A stretch of 64,000 nt of DNA from Aquatica leii (GCA_035610365.1 CM069433.1:52256487-52320486), one strand, 5' to 3'. Positions 34,715 through 46,600 are shown, counted from the stretch's first letter. A program made the numbers and translations. Notes: generated by a model not told the origin, from the sequence alone.

Positions 34715-36860
34715 TTTACGACGATGTTTTGTGACACTATTGTGTGCACTTTATCACGACCACTATTTATTTAACAAACAATAAAAACCACAGTAGATCT
34801 TGAAATTGCAGTAAGTACATGATAAAAAATATTGTAACATCTAACTATAAATAACCTATTTAGATATCACTTACATAAAAACCGGTCTAACACGAGCTGT
34901 CCGAATCACAAATTTAAAAATTGGATAAATAATCAAACAATGACATTTACAATTCGTTAGAAATACTACAATAAAATACAAACCGGAAACATCTACACCG
35001 ACAAACATCATCTAACCGAGTTACCACAGAAAGTTTTCTTATCACAGTATAAGCAATAGTAGTAATCTAGTGACTGCTATTCAAATTTTGGAATTAAATT
35101 TTGCTGATTCAGGTTTTTTGTTTTTACATTTGTATAGATATTTGTTCAAACGTTTTTTGTTTTGTCTGACCTATATAACACTTCTGCATCGTTACAGTCG
35201 ATTTTGTATACACCGTTGTGTACGTTAAGGATATTTGTTTTATTTTTGCAGATAAAATGTTGCATGTATGTGTTTCTGATATATGTACTAATTACAATGT
35301 TTTTTAAAAATAAATTTTAGTTTTAGAGTTAAACCAGGTACATTCATGATTTTTGTGTATGTAAAATTAAAGTTAGCGCTTAACTTAGAAAGGTTTATCT
35401 GTGTTGGTATATTATTAATATAGTTTTAGATAATAGTTTAGAGTTTTACTAGGATAGCTGTTACGTTTTAATGTGTTTGGTTTTTTTTAAACGGTGATTG
35501 CTCAAGCTTTAATCTTACTTTTTATTAAATTATTTACATTGATTTTTTGTTTTATTTTATATATTATAGTTAATAGTTCTATTGGATCCAATGCGTTCAG
35601 TGTCATCCATGTAGTTGTCTAATTAATTTAACGCCTAAGAATGAAAGTAAGCATTCTTATTTTTGCTTTAATGGTAAATCTTAGAGGTGGATTATAGTTA
35701 TTAAAATGTTGAGAGTATTTGGAATTTTATATTCTGGGATGCAAGTAACGATATCATCTACGTAGTACAACAAAAAAATAGGATAGAATGAAAGCTTATC
35801 GCGTACATAGTTTAATAAGTCGAGCATTACGAGTTTAGCTAAAATGAGAAACTTTGCATTACCCATGGCCGTACCAAACTTTTGAATATATATTCAATTA
35901 TAATTGTATTTAAAGTATTTGGAATCAAATAAGAAAGTAATGTTTTTTTGTCAATATAGGTAGACTAGTGTGGCTCATTAAGTCTGTTTAAAATTTAGTA
36001 ATCAGTTCTAACGTAAGTTATTTAATAATGTTTGTGAATAATAAACTAACATCAAACGATATCATATTGTAACGTTTTTAATGTTTTCCACAAATTAAAA
36101 AAAGCTGGTAATGTTATAATCGAAGATATAAGTAATATTTTTTAAAACATTAAAAATAAACTTAAACATTTGGTATGTAAGAGCACCGATATAAAATAAA
36201 ATTGGTCTAATCGGATGTTTATCTTTATGTATCTTTATTCTTTAGCAAACCGTAAAATTTGTGGTGGTATGTTAGTGTATGTGATAAGCTTTTTATAAGT
36301 GTTAGTATGGATGTTTTCGTTTCGTTTAGTTTTTGTGTACGTTTTGTTGTTATTTAATAAAAACTGTATTTTTAATTGTAATATTATGTATAACTATAAC
36401 TACTGTAGTTTTTTTATCTAATTTTAAATTAAATAACACATTATGAAGTTCTAAAAATTCTTTTGTAGATGTCACTAGCGTTTTAATAAACAACTCTTGT
36501 AAAGTTGGTAATGACGTTTTCCCCATTTTGTCTTTATAAAATTTCTTATATAACACCAAAATGTCTTTCAAGTCTATAAAAAGTTTGATTAACGGTAATC
36601 TTTTATTTTAATTAAGAACGAGTTTCAGTGCGCCAGGCGTTGAGACACTTTCAGATAACCGAACATCTGTTAGATTGCACATACAAACCTTTTTAGACAC
36701 ATTTAAATGATAGTTGTAGCGTTTGTATAAGTTAATGGACTTCTTGGCCAGTTTTCTTTTAGTTTTGTTAAAAACTTTTTTATAATTATTATTTAGTGTC
36801 TATAAAAATTGGAAAATCTAGTTGATTAAGTACAGAGCATCCAAGCAAACAAGGAACCCG
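34715..36860 (-). pseudogene. Penelope-like element family B, minus-strand half of inverted pair
   Basis: From 36860 down: an RT N-terminal region (KRKLAKKSINLYKRYNYHL-like; then 36350-36571); an IRPI-type block (KIHKDKHPIRPI-like, about 36205-36235); LTYQMFKFIF; and 35681-35866 with MGNAKFLILAKLVMLDLL and FLLYYVDDIVT, where YVDD is the RT catalytic pair. A decayed GIY-YIG region follows (about 35130-35240), then a 3' tail to 34715 with the covarying stem element (34724-34757). Stops interrupt it throughout. With 37430-39235 it forms a divergent inverted pair. Confidence 0.8.
34724..34757 (-). ncRNA. Hammerhead-like stem element, minus copy of Penelope B
   Basis: The minus strand reads GTGATAA, GTGCAC, ACAATA, GTGTCAC, AAAAC. 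The ACAATA loop is kept while the closing pairs differ from those at 39196-39211. Confidence 0.4.
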
Positions 36861-37429
36861 GAAAATATGCGAGCTAAATTTACAAATTTATGATAGTAAA
36901 ACAACCGTCCAACCAAAATTAAAGAATCATAGCAAGTACCTTTCATATCAAACTTTTAATTTGTACTCGTGTTTATGTTTATAAGTTATTGGTGTTTTAT
37001 ATTTGACTTTTATTCATTTTTGTTAAATACTCGTGTAAAATGATACATAAATGAAGATACATTTTTTTCCCAAAATTAATGATTAATATTATTTGAATAG
37101 AAAAGATGTATAATGCACCTGACATAACCAAAAATATTTAAACTTACCACCAAAATGTTTTTTACTTGGAATGTACCGTGAAAATGAAAGCGCTCTAATT
37201 CACACCCGTTTGCGTCACTTCTTAGCTTATGTCAACTGTATATTATGATATTTGTCATATAATTTATTCAATATCTTTTTTAGTTGGTGGATTTTCTAAT
37301 AAGTGCTGTCAATTTCCAAACTTAATATTGATTATTTAAAGTTTGTTGTTAATCAATCAAGTTTGTTATCGTACAGGTGTGTTCTCAGCTTGAATGAGAT
37401 ATATGTTTTTAAAAAATTGTTAAATATGT
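36861..37429. other. Spacer at the centre of the family B inverted pair
   Basis: AT-rich and without coding similarity. The junction between the two halves lies somewhere here. Confidence 0.4.
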
Positions 37430-37546
37430 GTTGTTGTTACAAAATTTTATGGTTTGGTAAAGATACATAAAAATGAACATCCGCTTAGACCAATTGTATC
37501 TTGTATTGGTGCTCTTACATACCAAATGTTTAAGTTTATTTCTAAC

Positions 37547-37655
37547 TGATGAGAAATGATAAACCTTCTAACATGTGTGACAGGAACGGTGTTAAATCCT
37601 TCTAGTAGGAGAGGGCGCTTTCTCCTACTAGAAGGATTTAACACCGTTCTTGTTA
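37547..37655. mobile_element. 109-bp foldback insertion with 9-bp direct repeats
   Basis: ATTTCTAAC at 37538-37546 is repeated at 37656-37664, and the RT sequence on either side is continuous without the insert. The insert has a 34-nt leader and 32-bp inverted arms (37581-37612 and 37621-37652, one mismatch) around the 8-nt loop GGGCGCTT. It has no coding capacity. The class is unknown: a foldback MITE or a snap-back repair product. Confidence 0.75.
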
Positions 37656-39186
37656 ATTTCTAACGTTTTACAAAATATTACCAAAAATTTTACTTATAAC
37701 ATCACCAACTCGTTTAAAATAGTGGAAAATCTTAAAAACGTTGCAGTACCACTTTGTTACAATATAGTATTGATTGAAGTTACTTCATTATTCACAAACA
37801 TTATTAAAAAACAAGAAGTAACACTACTCTTGAACTACGAATTATTACTTTTTTATCTACATATTTTACATACAATTATAATATATACATGTCAAGAGTA
37901 TCATACGGCCATGGGTAATCTGGCGTCTCCCATCTTAGCTAATCTTGTAATACATGACTTAATAAACTATGTTCGTGAAAAACTTTAATTCCATTTTACA
38001 TCTTTGTTGTGTTGTGTAGATGTATGATGATTACTTGCATTTCAAATTATAAAATTTTATTTTATCAACATTATTATAGCTAGAATCTACATCTAAGATC
38101 TATTGTTAAAATAGAAAAAAAAAGCCTCACTTTTGTTCTTATATGTTCAGAAATTAATTATTAACTATTTATCTAGTTAACCACATCGCCAGAATATTAA
38201 TATAATTAATGCAATGAAAAATACGACTATGGGTTTGAATAACACACCATTAAAAAAACTAAACGATACTAAAAAACATATTAAAACGTAAGAATTACCA
38301 TAGCAAAAGTATAAATAAACTATTATCTAAGACTAACGATTCTAATAATATACCAAAACCAATAAGCCTTTTTAACCTAACCACTAACTTCAATTTTACA
38401 TTTACGAAAATTATTAATTTAACTAGTTTAACTCAAAAACTAATACCTATTATTAAAAAACCAAACATTAAAATTAGTACATAATAAAAACACTATATAC
38501 AATATTCTATATACAAAAACAAAAGATTAAAACGAATATCCTTGATGTACACATCGTCGTATACAAAATGTACTGCAACGATTGCAACAAATCTTATATA
38601 GAATAGACAAAACAAAAAACATGAAATTGTCTAAAAAAATATGTATAAGACTGTAAAAACAAAAAACCTAGATCAGCTGTAGTTGTACATTAGATTAATA
38701 CAGACCGCAATTTATATTTTTTGAACCCTACAATCTTAGATGTAGAACAATGCTTTTATAAACGGTTGATAAATAAAATAACTTTCATCACTAAGCACAA
38801 CAATTATGTTAATTTTAATACTGATACCAATTACTTAAGCAGTACAATTTAATTTCCAAAATTTGATTGGGAGTTACTGGATTATACTATGTATACTGTA
38901 ATAAGAACATTTTTTGTAATACCTTGGTTAGATAATGTTTGTCTGTGTAGATGTTTCCTGTTTGTATTTAATAGTAATATTTCTACACTAATTTTAAATT
39001 TTATTGTTTATTTATTTATTTAGTTTTTAAATTTTTGACGAGTACATTGCATTGAACCGGTTTTTATGTAAATGACATTTAAATAGGTTAATTCTAGTTA
39101 GATGTTACAATATATTTTATCATGTACTAATAACTGCCATGTCAAAATCTAGTGTATTTTTTTTATTTGTTAAATAAATAGTGGCC

Positions 39187-39218
39187 GTGATGAAGTACGC
39201 ACAATAGCGTAGCGAAAC
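39187..39218 (+). ncRNA. Hammerhead-like core with strong stem in Penelope B tail
   Basis: Reads GTGATGA, then the hairpin TACGC-ACAATA-GCGTA, then GCGAAAC. It matches hammerhead CUGAUGA...GAAA except that the first core C is G, which in a classic ribozyme would abolish activity. Related versions: 34724-34757 (-), 42145-42178 (+) and 56681-56720 (+). Confidence 0.45.
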
Positions 39219-39235
39219 GTTTAATAACTACAACT

Positions 39236-40054
39236 AAGTCATTTGCCTCTCATACCAGAAAATAATGCTAAATTTTTAATAATTATTAGGAGAAAAATAG
39301 TTATCAATTAATTCTGTTTTTATGTACATTTGATTTAATAAGTACATCTTTTGTTATTCTGTCAACTTTATTGGCTGTGGTCTGCAATTTTACCAACTTT
39401 GAATTTGTCAAGGGGCATTTATATTCTGAAAAATAAACTTGTTGCAACTTCTTCAACACACATGCATTTTATACAATGACAGACATAGAATATTTTTGCA
39501 ATTACACATTTTGGAAAAAAAACTTTTGCAACAAAACATCATTCTGAATTAAATGTTAAAGAATTTTCTAATAACATTCACAGTAGTAGTAAAATTTATA
39601 ATTAATCCTTTATTGCAAATCTGTAATAAATATAACTGCTAAATAACTACAAAACTGTATATTAACAAATTTGTTTAATTTTATTAAATTTTTTTGATTA
39701 ATGCATTTAAATGTTAAATTAAAACATTGATCACAATTAACAAATATATTTTTGTCAGTTTTATTTAGATTTTATTATTATTATTATTGTTCAAACTTGT
39801 TATGCATTAGATTGTAATTCAATTTATATTCAAATAAAGTACGTATTTCCATCACCGCACAAATTGAGAATTTTTTCATGTAACTGTATTAAACAAACGT
39901 CTATATATGTATGTAATATGTATCAATATGTAACTTTACCTTTTAATTAATTTAGTTATTATTGTCTTTTTTAGAATTTGTATAAAAATGTTTACATATG
40001 TATTTGTATTGGCATTATTATAGAGGGTCTATAAATTTTTATAATTGTACTTAC
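39236..40054. other. AT-rich stretch; presumed intron of the minus-strand GTPase gene at its right end
   Basis: No coding recognised. It lies downstream of the donor site at 40054 on the minus strand, so it is inferred to be intronic. A TTA microsatellite sits near 39775-39790. Confidence 0.4.
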
Positions 40055-40191
40055 ATGAGGTTGTCCCGCGGTGTCTAAAATATCAAAACACACCATCTCG
40101 TTGTCTATAATAGTGTGATAAGTATAAATTTTTTCTAAAGTTGGGTCATACTCTCCAATGTACCTTCGTGTCACAAATCTCACAACCAGAG
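40055..40191 (-). CDS. Internal exon of a RERG/RASL-like Ras-family small GTPase
   Basis: The 137-bp exon encodes [20 protein letters not shown], then a YTYHT..IDNE segment, then [11 protein letters not shown]. In Ras proteins these are the end of the P-loop helix, switch I with the effector Thr (YDPTLE) and the G3 motif DTAGQ that contacts GTP. EYDPTLE with ..LVVRF.T+R matches the RERG/RASL11-12 branch better than classical Ras. Splice sites are clear on the minus strand: TTGTTTTACAG before CTCTGG, and GTAAGT after CCTCAT. The exon starts in phase 1 and ends at a codon boundary. The G1 P-loop exon and the later NKxD/SAK exons were not found in this window, implying long introns. No defect is visible, so this is probably a working host gene. 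Gly60-61 vicinity is followed by Pro-His where Ras has Glu-x. Confidence 0.85.
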
Positions 40192-41067
40192 CTGTAAAAC
40201 AATAAAACATGTAAACAGTACAAATATAAAAATTGCAATTCTTAAAAATTTACAATTAAATGTTACTAAAAAAATGATAATTGAAATTAATTTTTTACAT
40301 TAAATTTACAAATAATTAAAAAAAAATGTTACCAACTAATTTTTTTCAATGTTTTAAGGTACAAAATAAATAAGTTGTTTTACTGTTTTTACTTATGTTT
40401 ACTTTTAATTAAATTATCTGTTTCTATATTTTTGTATTCATTTTATATTTTTTTTATCAATTTAATGCATTTGTTTGTGTTATATTTCTGGTTAATAATT
40501 TTGATATACCATGTAATATAAGCGTGTTTTTGATATAGGACTACAAACTCAAGGAATAGTTTTCCTGGGTGTAAAATAAAAAGTTTTCCTTTAAGAATTG
40601 GATATAAAGTTACAGGCCGGTCCTAACTACTTAAATAAGTGGATATTAACTGTTGATTTTAACTATGTGGTAAATACTATGGGATTCGTATTTTGAAACG
40701 TCTTGATGTATTGTGTTAATTATTGTTTTTTTTAATTTTACGTTTTCTACAAACTAAATAGTTAATACAACAATTACAACAAATGCCAATATTAACAAAA
40801 TGCATATTGTGTTTTTGAAAACGTTTTCTGCGGATGTATCCAGCTAAATAAACAAAAGAAATTGCAGTTTTTTAGAACTCAGTTCGACAACCTGCTTTAT
40901 TTCTGCATCGATTTATTAACTTGACGCTAAGTGATTTGCGTAAATTTTCGTTGATAAACTTTATTTTGTTGTGTGTGCAAAGACTTAAAGATACTAGGGG
41001 TGTTTTTCTTACTTACAAAAGTCGTTGACGAGAAAGATCACTACTTTCATATTTGTTTTTTTCCTAG
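40192..41067. other. Presumed intron upstream of the GTPase exon
   Basis: AT-rich, no coding or repeats recognised. The intron status follows from the acceptor at 40192-40193. Confidence 0.4.
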
Positions 41068-41160
41068 GTACGTGCAGCTATTGCAAATTGTACCAGAGAA
41101 ATAGCTCCTAAAGTTAACATGTCTCATAGTACGGTACACCGCATTTTAAAGAATTATCTG
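41068..41160 (+). pseudogene. Helix-turn-helix fragment of a DNA transposase
   Basis: Encodes VRAAIANCTREIAPKVNMSH followed by STVHRILKNYL, a helix-turn-helix of the type that opens mariner/Tc1 and related transposases (EIA..V..S.STVHRIL). An acceptor-like TTTTTTTCCTAG precedes it, and the frame closes soon after. Only this DNA-binding piece is present; no DDE core was found. It could also be a piece of a host HTH protein. Confidence 0.5.
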
Positions 41161-41984
41161 TACAATTCCTATTATGTCTAACGAGTCTAATAGTTAACCG
41201 ACGTTTAAATTGTGATTGGTTGCAGTAACAAAAAGCTTTAGTGCCAAAATGTTGTTCTTGAATTAGTATTGTTTTACACCAAACGTGGAGCTGAATTTTC
41301 ACAACTAGCATATTTAGAGTGAATACACACTCATAAAGTTCAACTTTTAGTGGCGGTTTTCAATTAATCTTTAAGCAAGTATTTAACGAAATTACAAAAA
41401 TGCTAGTTTTGCATATTTAATTTTATTTTCGCAGTATTTTCATTGATTGAAGTATGTTGACTGACCTACGTAACATTACCTTCATTTAAAAATCTGTAAA
41501 TATGTTGTTTTTAGGGTATTATGTAGTGTACTTAAAAAAAACTTGCAGTTCTTAGAATAGCAACTTTATTTAATCACAGTAATTTGACTACGTCTTGTTC
41601 GATAACATTAATTTGTATTCAATTTTATTTTTGATGTCAGCAATTTTAAAAAAAAAATATTAAGCTTTTTTAGAACGTTTTACTTTTATTCACAATGTCA
41701 GCAACCTTAAAAAATTATTTAATGCAGCAGGGCTGTAATTTATAACACGCCAACGTTGTCAGTTCTTCCGAGTAGTTTCAATACAGAAAGGATAACACAA
41801 TTATAACAAACTATAATGCATACTAAGAAAATTATGTACAATATATTGATAAACTAATTAAGGCGGTGTTTTTGTTGTTATTACAATGCTGTACGGAAAA
41901 TAAACAAACATAAATTAGAGTGATTTCAGTAGAATCCTTCTAGAGCCTCTACGCCACTAGAATTGTTGCCAACACACAATCAGA
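41161..41984. other. AT-rich stretch without a recognised gene
   Basis: The frame 41114-41311 (-) is the shadow of the HTH fragment and its flank. Nothing else supported. Confidence 0.3.
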
Positions 41985-42240
41985 GCCAGCCCGAAGTTAT
42001 ATTCTCATCCGTGCAAGCTACCGTTTTCTAATTTATTATATTTTTATCTCTATACTAACTGTTAATGTCATTGTTTATTTATTGAATTTTAATTTTGTGA
42101 CTAGTTTTTTGGACAGCTCATTTTGGATCCGTTTTTTATTGGCCATGATGAAGTGCGCACAATAGCGCCATAAAACGTCCCCTACTACTACTACTACTAA
42201 GCATGAGTTTTTTCTTTCTCTTACCTGAATGTGGAGTACA
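41985..42240 (+). repeat. Solo 3' tail of a Penelope B element
   Basis: The order of blocks (TGTTTATTTATTGAATTTTA, GGACAGCTCATTTTGGA, then GGCCATGATGAAGTGCGC, ACAATAGCGCC, AAAACGTC) parallels the 3' end at 38980-39220. The core at 42145-42178 has stem GCGC/GCGC around ACAATA. A CTA microsatellite follows at 42181-42197. No coding part is attached. Confidence 0.6.
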
Positions 42241-42502
42241 ACTACTTAACAATTATTACCAAAAGAATAAAGGTTACCAATTATTTTTTTTCTTTGTTTG
42301 TAGCATTGTCGTACTAATTTTGTCTCGTATTAGACATCTGCTAAACATGTAGCGGACACGTTACTAATACGTGTGATGCTTATTTCTCACTTTGGATGTT
42401 ATGTTCGTGTTCGGTTGTATTACAAATGGGAAGATTTTTTGATTAATTTGTGTTGTTTTTCAATACTTTTTACATTTCTAGAAAAACTTATACAAAGATA
42501 TT

Positions 42503-42551
42503 TACTGGGCTTGTTGTGTACTATGTTCTTATGTTAAACGATTTATAGCTA
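42503..42551 (+). repeat. First part of a tandem repeat unit split by the Gypsy insertion
   Basis: Starts TACTGGGCTTGTTGTGTAC and ends in GCTA, the target site. The unit resumes at 47006 and a second unit follows at 47081, so the pre-insertion locus held two units of about 121-124 bp. Confidence 0.75.
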
Positions 42552-42758
42552 TGTGGCGACTGCGTCGGCGTTACGGTAAACAGAAGCTGTAGTAGCATAC
42601 GGAAGTGAAAAATCGGCAGTCCGTAACAACCCCCCAAAAGCTACCGAGGCAACTAACGAGTTTTAATTTTTGTTAAGTAGTTTTAATATTTATAGTTCTT
42701 TGGTTCTCGTTAATTATAAGTAATTGTATATTCTGTTAATAAAACCTATAAAACTACA
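42552..42758 (+). repeat. 5' LTR
   Basis: TGTGGCGAC...AACTACA, 207 bp. AATAAAACC near the 3' end (about 42739-42747) is a plausible poly(A) signal. Confidence 0.93.
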
Positions 42759-42759
42759 T

Positions 42760-42772
42760 TGGTGACTCCGAA
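42760..42772 (+). other. Primer-binding site
   Basis: TGGTGACTCCGAA begins one base after the LTR. It resembles tryptophan-tRNA primer sites (TGGTGACCCCG type); the matching host tRNA is not in this window. Confidence 0.65.
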
Positions 42773-42777
42773 GAAAA

Positions 42778-43635
42778 ATGAACACAGAAGAATCTTCAGA
42801 TACCCACGCTACACCAATTCAGCACGTAGAGGAAGTGAGGCAGGTACGCTTACCGCCATTTTGGTATAAAAATCCAATTATATGGTTTGCGCAAGTAGAA
42901 GCTCAGTTCGAAACTTATAAAATACGGGCGGATACGTCTAAATACTATACGGTTATTAGTGCGTTAGATACTGCGGTTTTGCAAGAAGTGTCGGACATTA
43001 TAGCAACGCCACCCGTGAAAGACAAATATGACACATTAAAAAAACAAATTATTTTACGGTTTTCGGACTCTGAAGATAGACAATTAAGAAAAGTGCTAAC
43101 TGAAATTGAACTCGGTGATAAAACCCCATCACAATTATTGCGGGAAATGAAATTATTAGCAGGAACAAGATTCGACGAAAGAGTATTAAAAACGCTATGG
43201 CTACAGCGAATGCCAGCGTCCGTTCAGGCAATACTTACTGTAAGTGATACTTTAGAGTTAGATAAGATGGCTGACGTAGCGGATAAAATTAACGAAGTAC
43301 AGTCGCCTACATTTCCAACGATAGCTGCAGTGCATTCAAGCAAGCCATCCGGTAGTAAAGTTGATCCATCGGTATCGTTCACATCGGCGCACGCATCTCA
43401 ATCATCGGAAATGCTAAGTTCCATTGCTGCCTTACAAGCACAGGTAACAACATTAACTAAGCTTATGGAATCAATGTTGCATGAAAAGCATTCCTACGAA
43501 CGAAAGCAACGCCGTCGTTCTCACTCCCGCCACAGATCTCCGTCTGTAGAGGGCATTTGCTACTATCACCGAAGATTTCGCAACAAGGCGCATAAATGCA
43601 CCAAACCTTGTAAATACGAACATTCGGAAAACTAA
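42778..43635 (+). CDS. Gag of the Gypsy (CsRn1-like) element
   Basis: 285 residues, intact, starting at the first ATG five bases after the primer-binding region. The N-terminal half carries LPPFWYKNPIIWFAQVEAQF and the KYDTLKKQII..F pattern of the capsid-like domain seen in insect Gypsy Gags (DUF7041-type). The middle (about 185-250) is Ser/Thr-rich. The C-terminus has a basic RRRSHSRHR stretch and the knuckle C261-x2-H264-x9-C274-x3-C278 (CHCC). It binds genomic RNA and builds particles in the cytoplasm. It ends at TAA 43633-43635, and the pol frame starts in the -1 phase just before this stop. The heptamer there, G GAA AAC, is only partly slippery. Confidence 0.9.
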   Translation: MNTEESSDTHATPIQHVEEVRQVRLPPFWYKNPIIWFAQVEAQFETYKIRADTSKYYTVISALDTAVLQEVSDIIATPPVKDKYDTLKKQIILRFSDSEDRQLRKVLTEIELGDKTPSQLLREMKLLAGTRFDERVLKTLWLQRMPASVQAILTVSDTLELDKMADVADKINEVQSPTFPTIAAVHSSKPSGSKVDPSVSFTSAHASQSSEMLSSIAALQAQVTTLTKLMESMLHEKHSYERKQRRRSHSRHRSPSVEGICYYHRRFRNKAHKCTKPCKYEHSEN

Positions 43636-46600
43636 TACACCCGTCGCTGCTGGAGGCGGTCATCGACGGAAATGACCAACAAAACCGTCTTTTTGTTACA
43701 GATAAAAATAAAAAAATTCGTTTTTTAATTGACACAGGTGCTGATGTGTCAGTTATACCTGCTACTTTAGGCCCACGACCTACTCCGACGGCATACAAAC
43801 TTTACGCAGCAAACGGTACAGTTATCGATACCTATGGCGAAAAGTTACTGTGCTTAAACTTGGGCCTCAGAAGACCTTACAAATGGCACTTTTGTATAGC
43901 TAAGGTTGCTCGTCCTATTATCGGAGCTGATTTTTTAAGACGACATGGACTGTTGGTGGATCTACAAAATCGCCGCCTTATCGATGGTATTACAAAACTA
44001 TCAATCATTGCGTAAGTATTGAAATCCCCTCAAGATACAGTATTTGCCATAAATAAAGATTCCAAATACCGATCGTTATTAGCAGAATTTCCAGAAATTC
44101 TAACAACAGGTAGCAACGGAATACAAGTTCAACACAAAATCCAACATCACATCATAACAAAGGGCCCTCCAATAGCTCAAAAAGCTCGTCGCTTACCACC
44201 AGAAAAATTAAAAATTGCTAAAACAGAATTCGATTACTTAGTTGAACACGGGATTTGCAGACCTTCAAGCAGTCCATGGGCAAGTCCGTTACATTTGGTA
44301 CCTAAAAAGGAAGCAGGTAGCTGGCGTCCATGTGGCGATTACCGAAGATTGAATTCTGTGACCGAATCCGACAAGTACCCTATCCCGCACATCCAAGATT
44401 TTTCGTATATATTTCACGAAAAACAAGTGTTTTCTAAAATTGATCTTGTACGGGCATATCATCATATTCCTATCGCGGAAGAAGATATTCCAAAATCAGC
44501 TGTAATTACACCATTTGGATTATTTGAATTTAAATATATGACTTTTGGATTGTGTAACGCAGCACAAACGTTTCAACGTTTTATGAACACGGTTCTTCAA
44601 GGACTTAACTTTTGTCATTGTTATATTGACGACATATTAATTGCATCTAAAAGTTTTGAAGAGCACGAAATACATCTACGTACGCTGTTTAACCGTTTAC
44701 GCGAATACGGAATTTCTATCAATCCCTCCAAATGTGAATTAGGTGTGCAAGAAATCGAATACTTGGGTTATCTCTTGTCTCCCGATGGAATTAAACCGCT
44801 ACCTCAACGAGTTGAAGCTATTGTAAACTTTACAAAACCAAAAACCATTAAAAATTTACGACAATTTTTGGGAATAATTAATTTTTACCATCGATTTATA
44901 AAGAATGCTGCTCAATCACCAGCCCCTTTACATCAATATCTCAAGAACAGTAAAAAGAACGACAAACGAGAAATTATTTGGACAGAAGAAGCAGAGTTTG
45001 CATTTGAGGAATGTAAAAAGAAGCTGTCAGACGCAACCCTTTTATGTTATCCAGCGGAAAATACCCGCTTGTCACTAACAACGGATGCTTCGGACAAAGC
45101 GGTCGGTGCGGTATTGCAGCAAAAAGGTATAAACGGCTTATGGCAACCGTTAGGATTCTTTTCAAAGAAGTTAAGTGCTTCGCAACAAAAATGCAGTGCT
45201 TACGATAGAGAACTTCTTGCCATTTATGAAGCTATTAAGTACTTTCGTTACTTAATCGAAGGAAGAGAATTGGTCATACTAACGAATCACAAACCGCTCA
45301 TTTACGCTTTTCATCAAAAATCAGAGAAAGCAACACCACGTCAACTTCGTCATTTAGATTTAATTGGTCAATTTTCAACAACGTTATTACACATTGCGGG
45401 TGATAATAACGTTATAGCCGATGCGTTATCACGCGTAGAGGAAATAACCATTCCTACTATTATCGCAACAGAAGAATTTGCACAAGAACAAAATAAAGAC
45501 GAAGAGCTCAAGAATTTAGACAACACATCGTTAAAATTAGAAAAATTTTCCTTTATTGGTGAAGCAACACCTGTCTTATGTGATACTTCTCATTCAAAAA
45601 TTCGACCGTACGTACCTAAATCGTTAAGGAATCGAATTTTAAAGATGTTTCATGATAAATCGCATCCCTGTGGACGTACAACGAGCAAATTAATTCGTGA
45701 CCGGTTTGTGTGGTTTAACATGAACAAAGACATTTTATTATGGACGCGTAACTGTCTTGATTGCCAAAAATCAAAAGTGCATCGCCATACGAAGAGCCCA
45801 CTTCAAGCATTTCCATTTCCTGAGCAGAGATTACAGCATGTACATATAGATATTATGGGACCTCTTCCCATTGTACAAAACTACCGTTACTGCTTGACAT
45901 TAATTGATCGTTTTACAAAATGGCCAGAAGCAATTCCAATTTCGGAAATAACCGCTGAAACAGTAGCAGAAACGTTCGTTAAAGAATGGATTGCGCGCTA
46001 TGGATGTCCCCATACAATAACAACGGATCAAGGTAGACAGTTCGAAGCAAAATTAATGCAAGCTCTAACAAATTTAATGGGTATTCAAAGGAATCGCACT
46101 ACAGCGTATAGACCGCAGAGCAATGGCATAGTAGAACGTTGGCATCGATCTTTAAAAGCTGCCTTAATGTGCCACAATACGAAAAACTGGGTAGAAGCTT
46201 TGCCCATGGTATTGTTAGGGTTACGAAGCGCTTTTAAAGAAGATATGCAATGTGCAGCAGCAGAATTGTTATACGGCACACAATTACGGCTTCCTGGTGA
46301 ATTTTTTGTAAACACAAAAACGAATATCGACCCAACATCATTTGTCGGCAAACTGCAAGAACAAATGCAAGCATTGCGTCCTATGTCAACAAAACATCAT
46401 GTGGTACCAAAAATTTTTATTCATCCTGCACTTTCTACGTGCACATACGTTTTTTTTACGCGACGACTCAGTACGACAGCCATTGCAAAGACCGTACACT
46501 GGACCCTATAAAGTTATTTCGCGGACAAACAAAATTTTTAAAATTCAAATTCGTAACAGCAGCGTTAACGTAAGCATCGATCGCATAAAACCAGCGTTTA

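Larger units (their letters stand above)
37430..39235 (+). pseudogene. Penelope-like element family B, plus-strand half of inverted pair
   Basis: Starts with YGLVKIHKNEHPLRPIVSC (about 37450-37505) and LTYQMFKFIS, the same RT segment found on the minus strand at 36150-36240. After a 109-bp foldback insertion it resumes with a CYNIVLIEVTSLFTNI block, which carries the motif A region (Glu where Asp is expected), and GNLASPILANLV (about 37915-37950). A YVDD is not recovered (deletion near 37990-38020). The GIY-YIG region reads VVYKMYCNDCNKSYIE (about 38550-38600). The tail to 39235 ends with the hammerhead-like element at 39187-39218. Confidence 0.8.

Noticed and set aside
43629-43635. Canonical slippery site for the second Gypsy element
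   Set aside because: The phase is right, but the heptamer G GAA AAC lacks three identical leading bases; it could allow only A-site re-pairing. Recorded as weak in the Gag entry.
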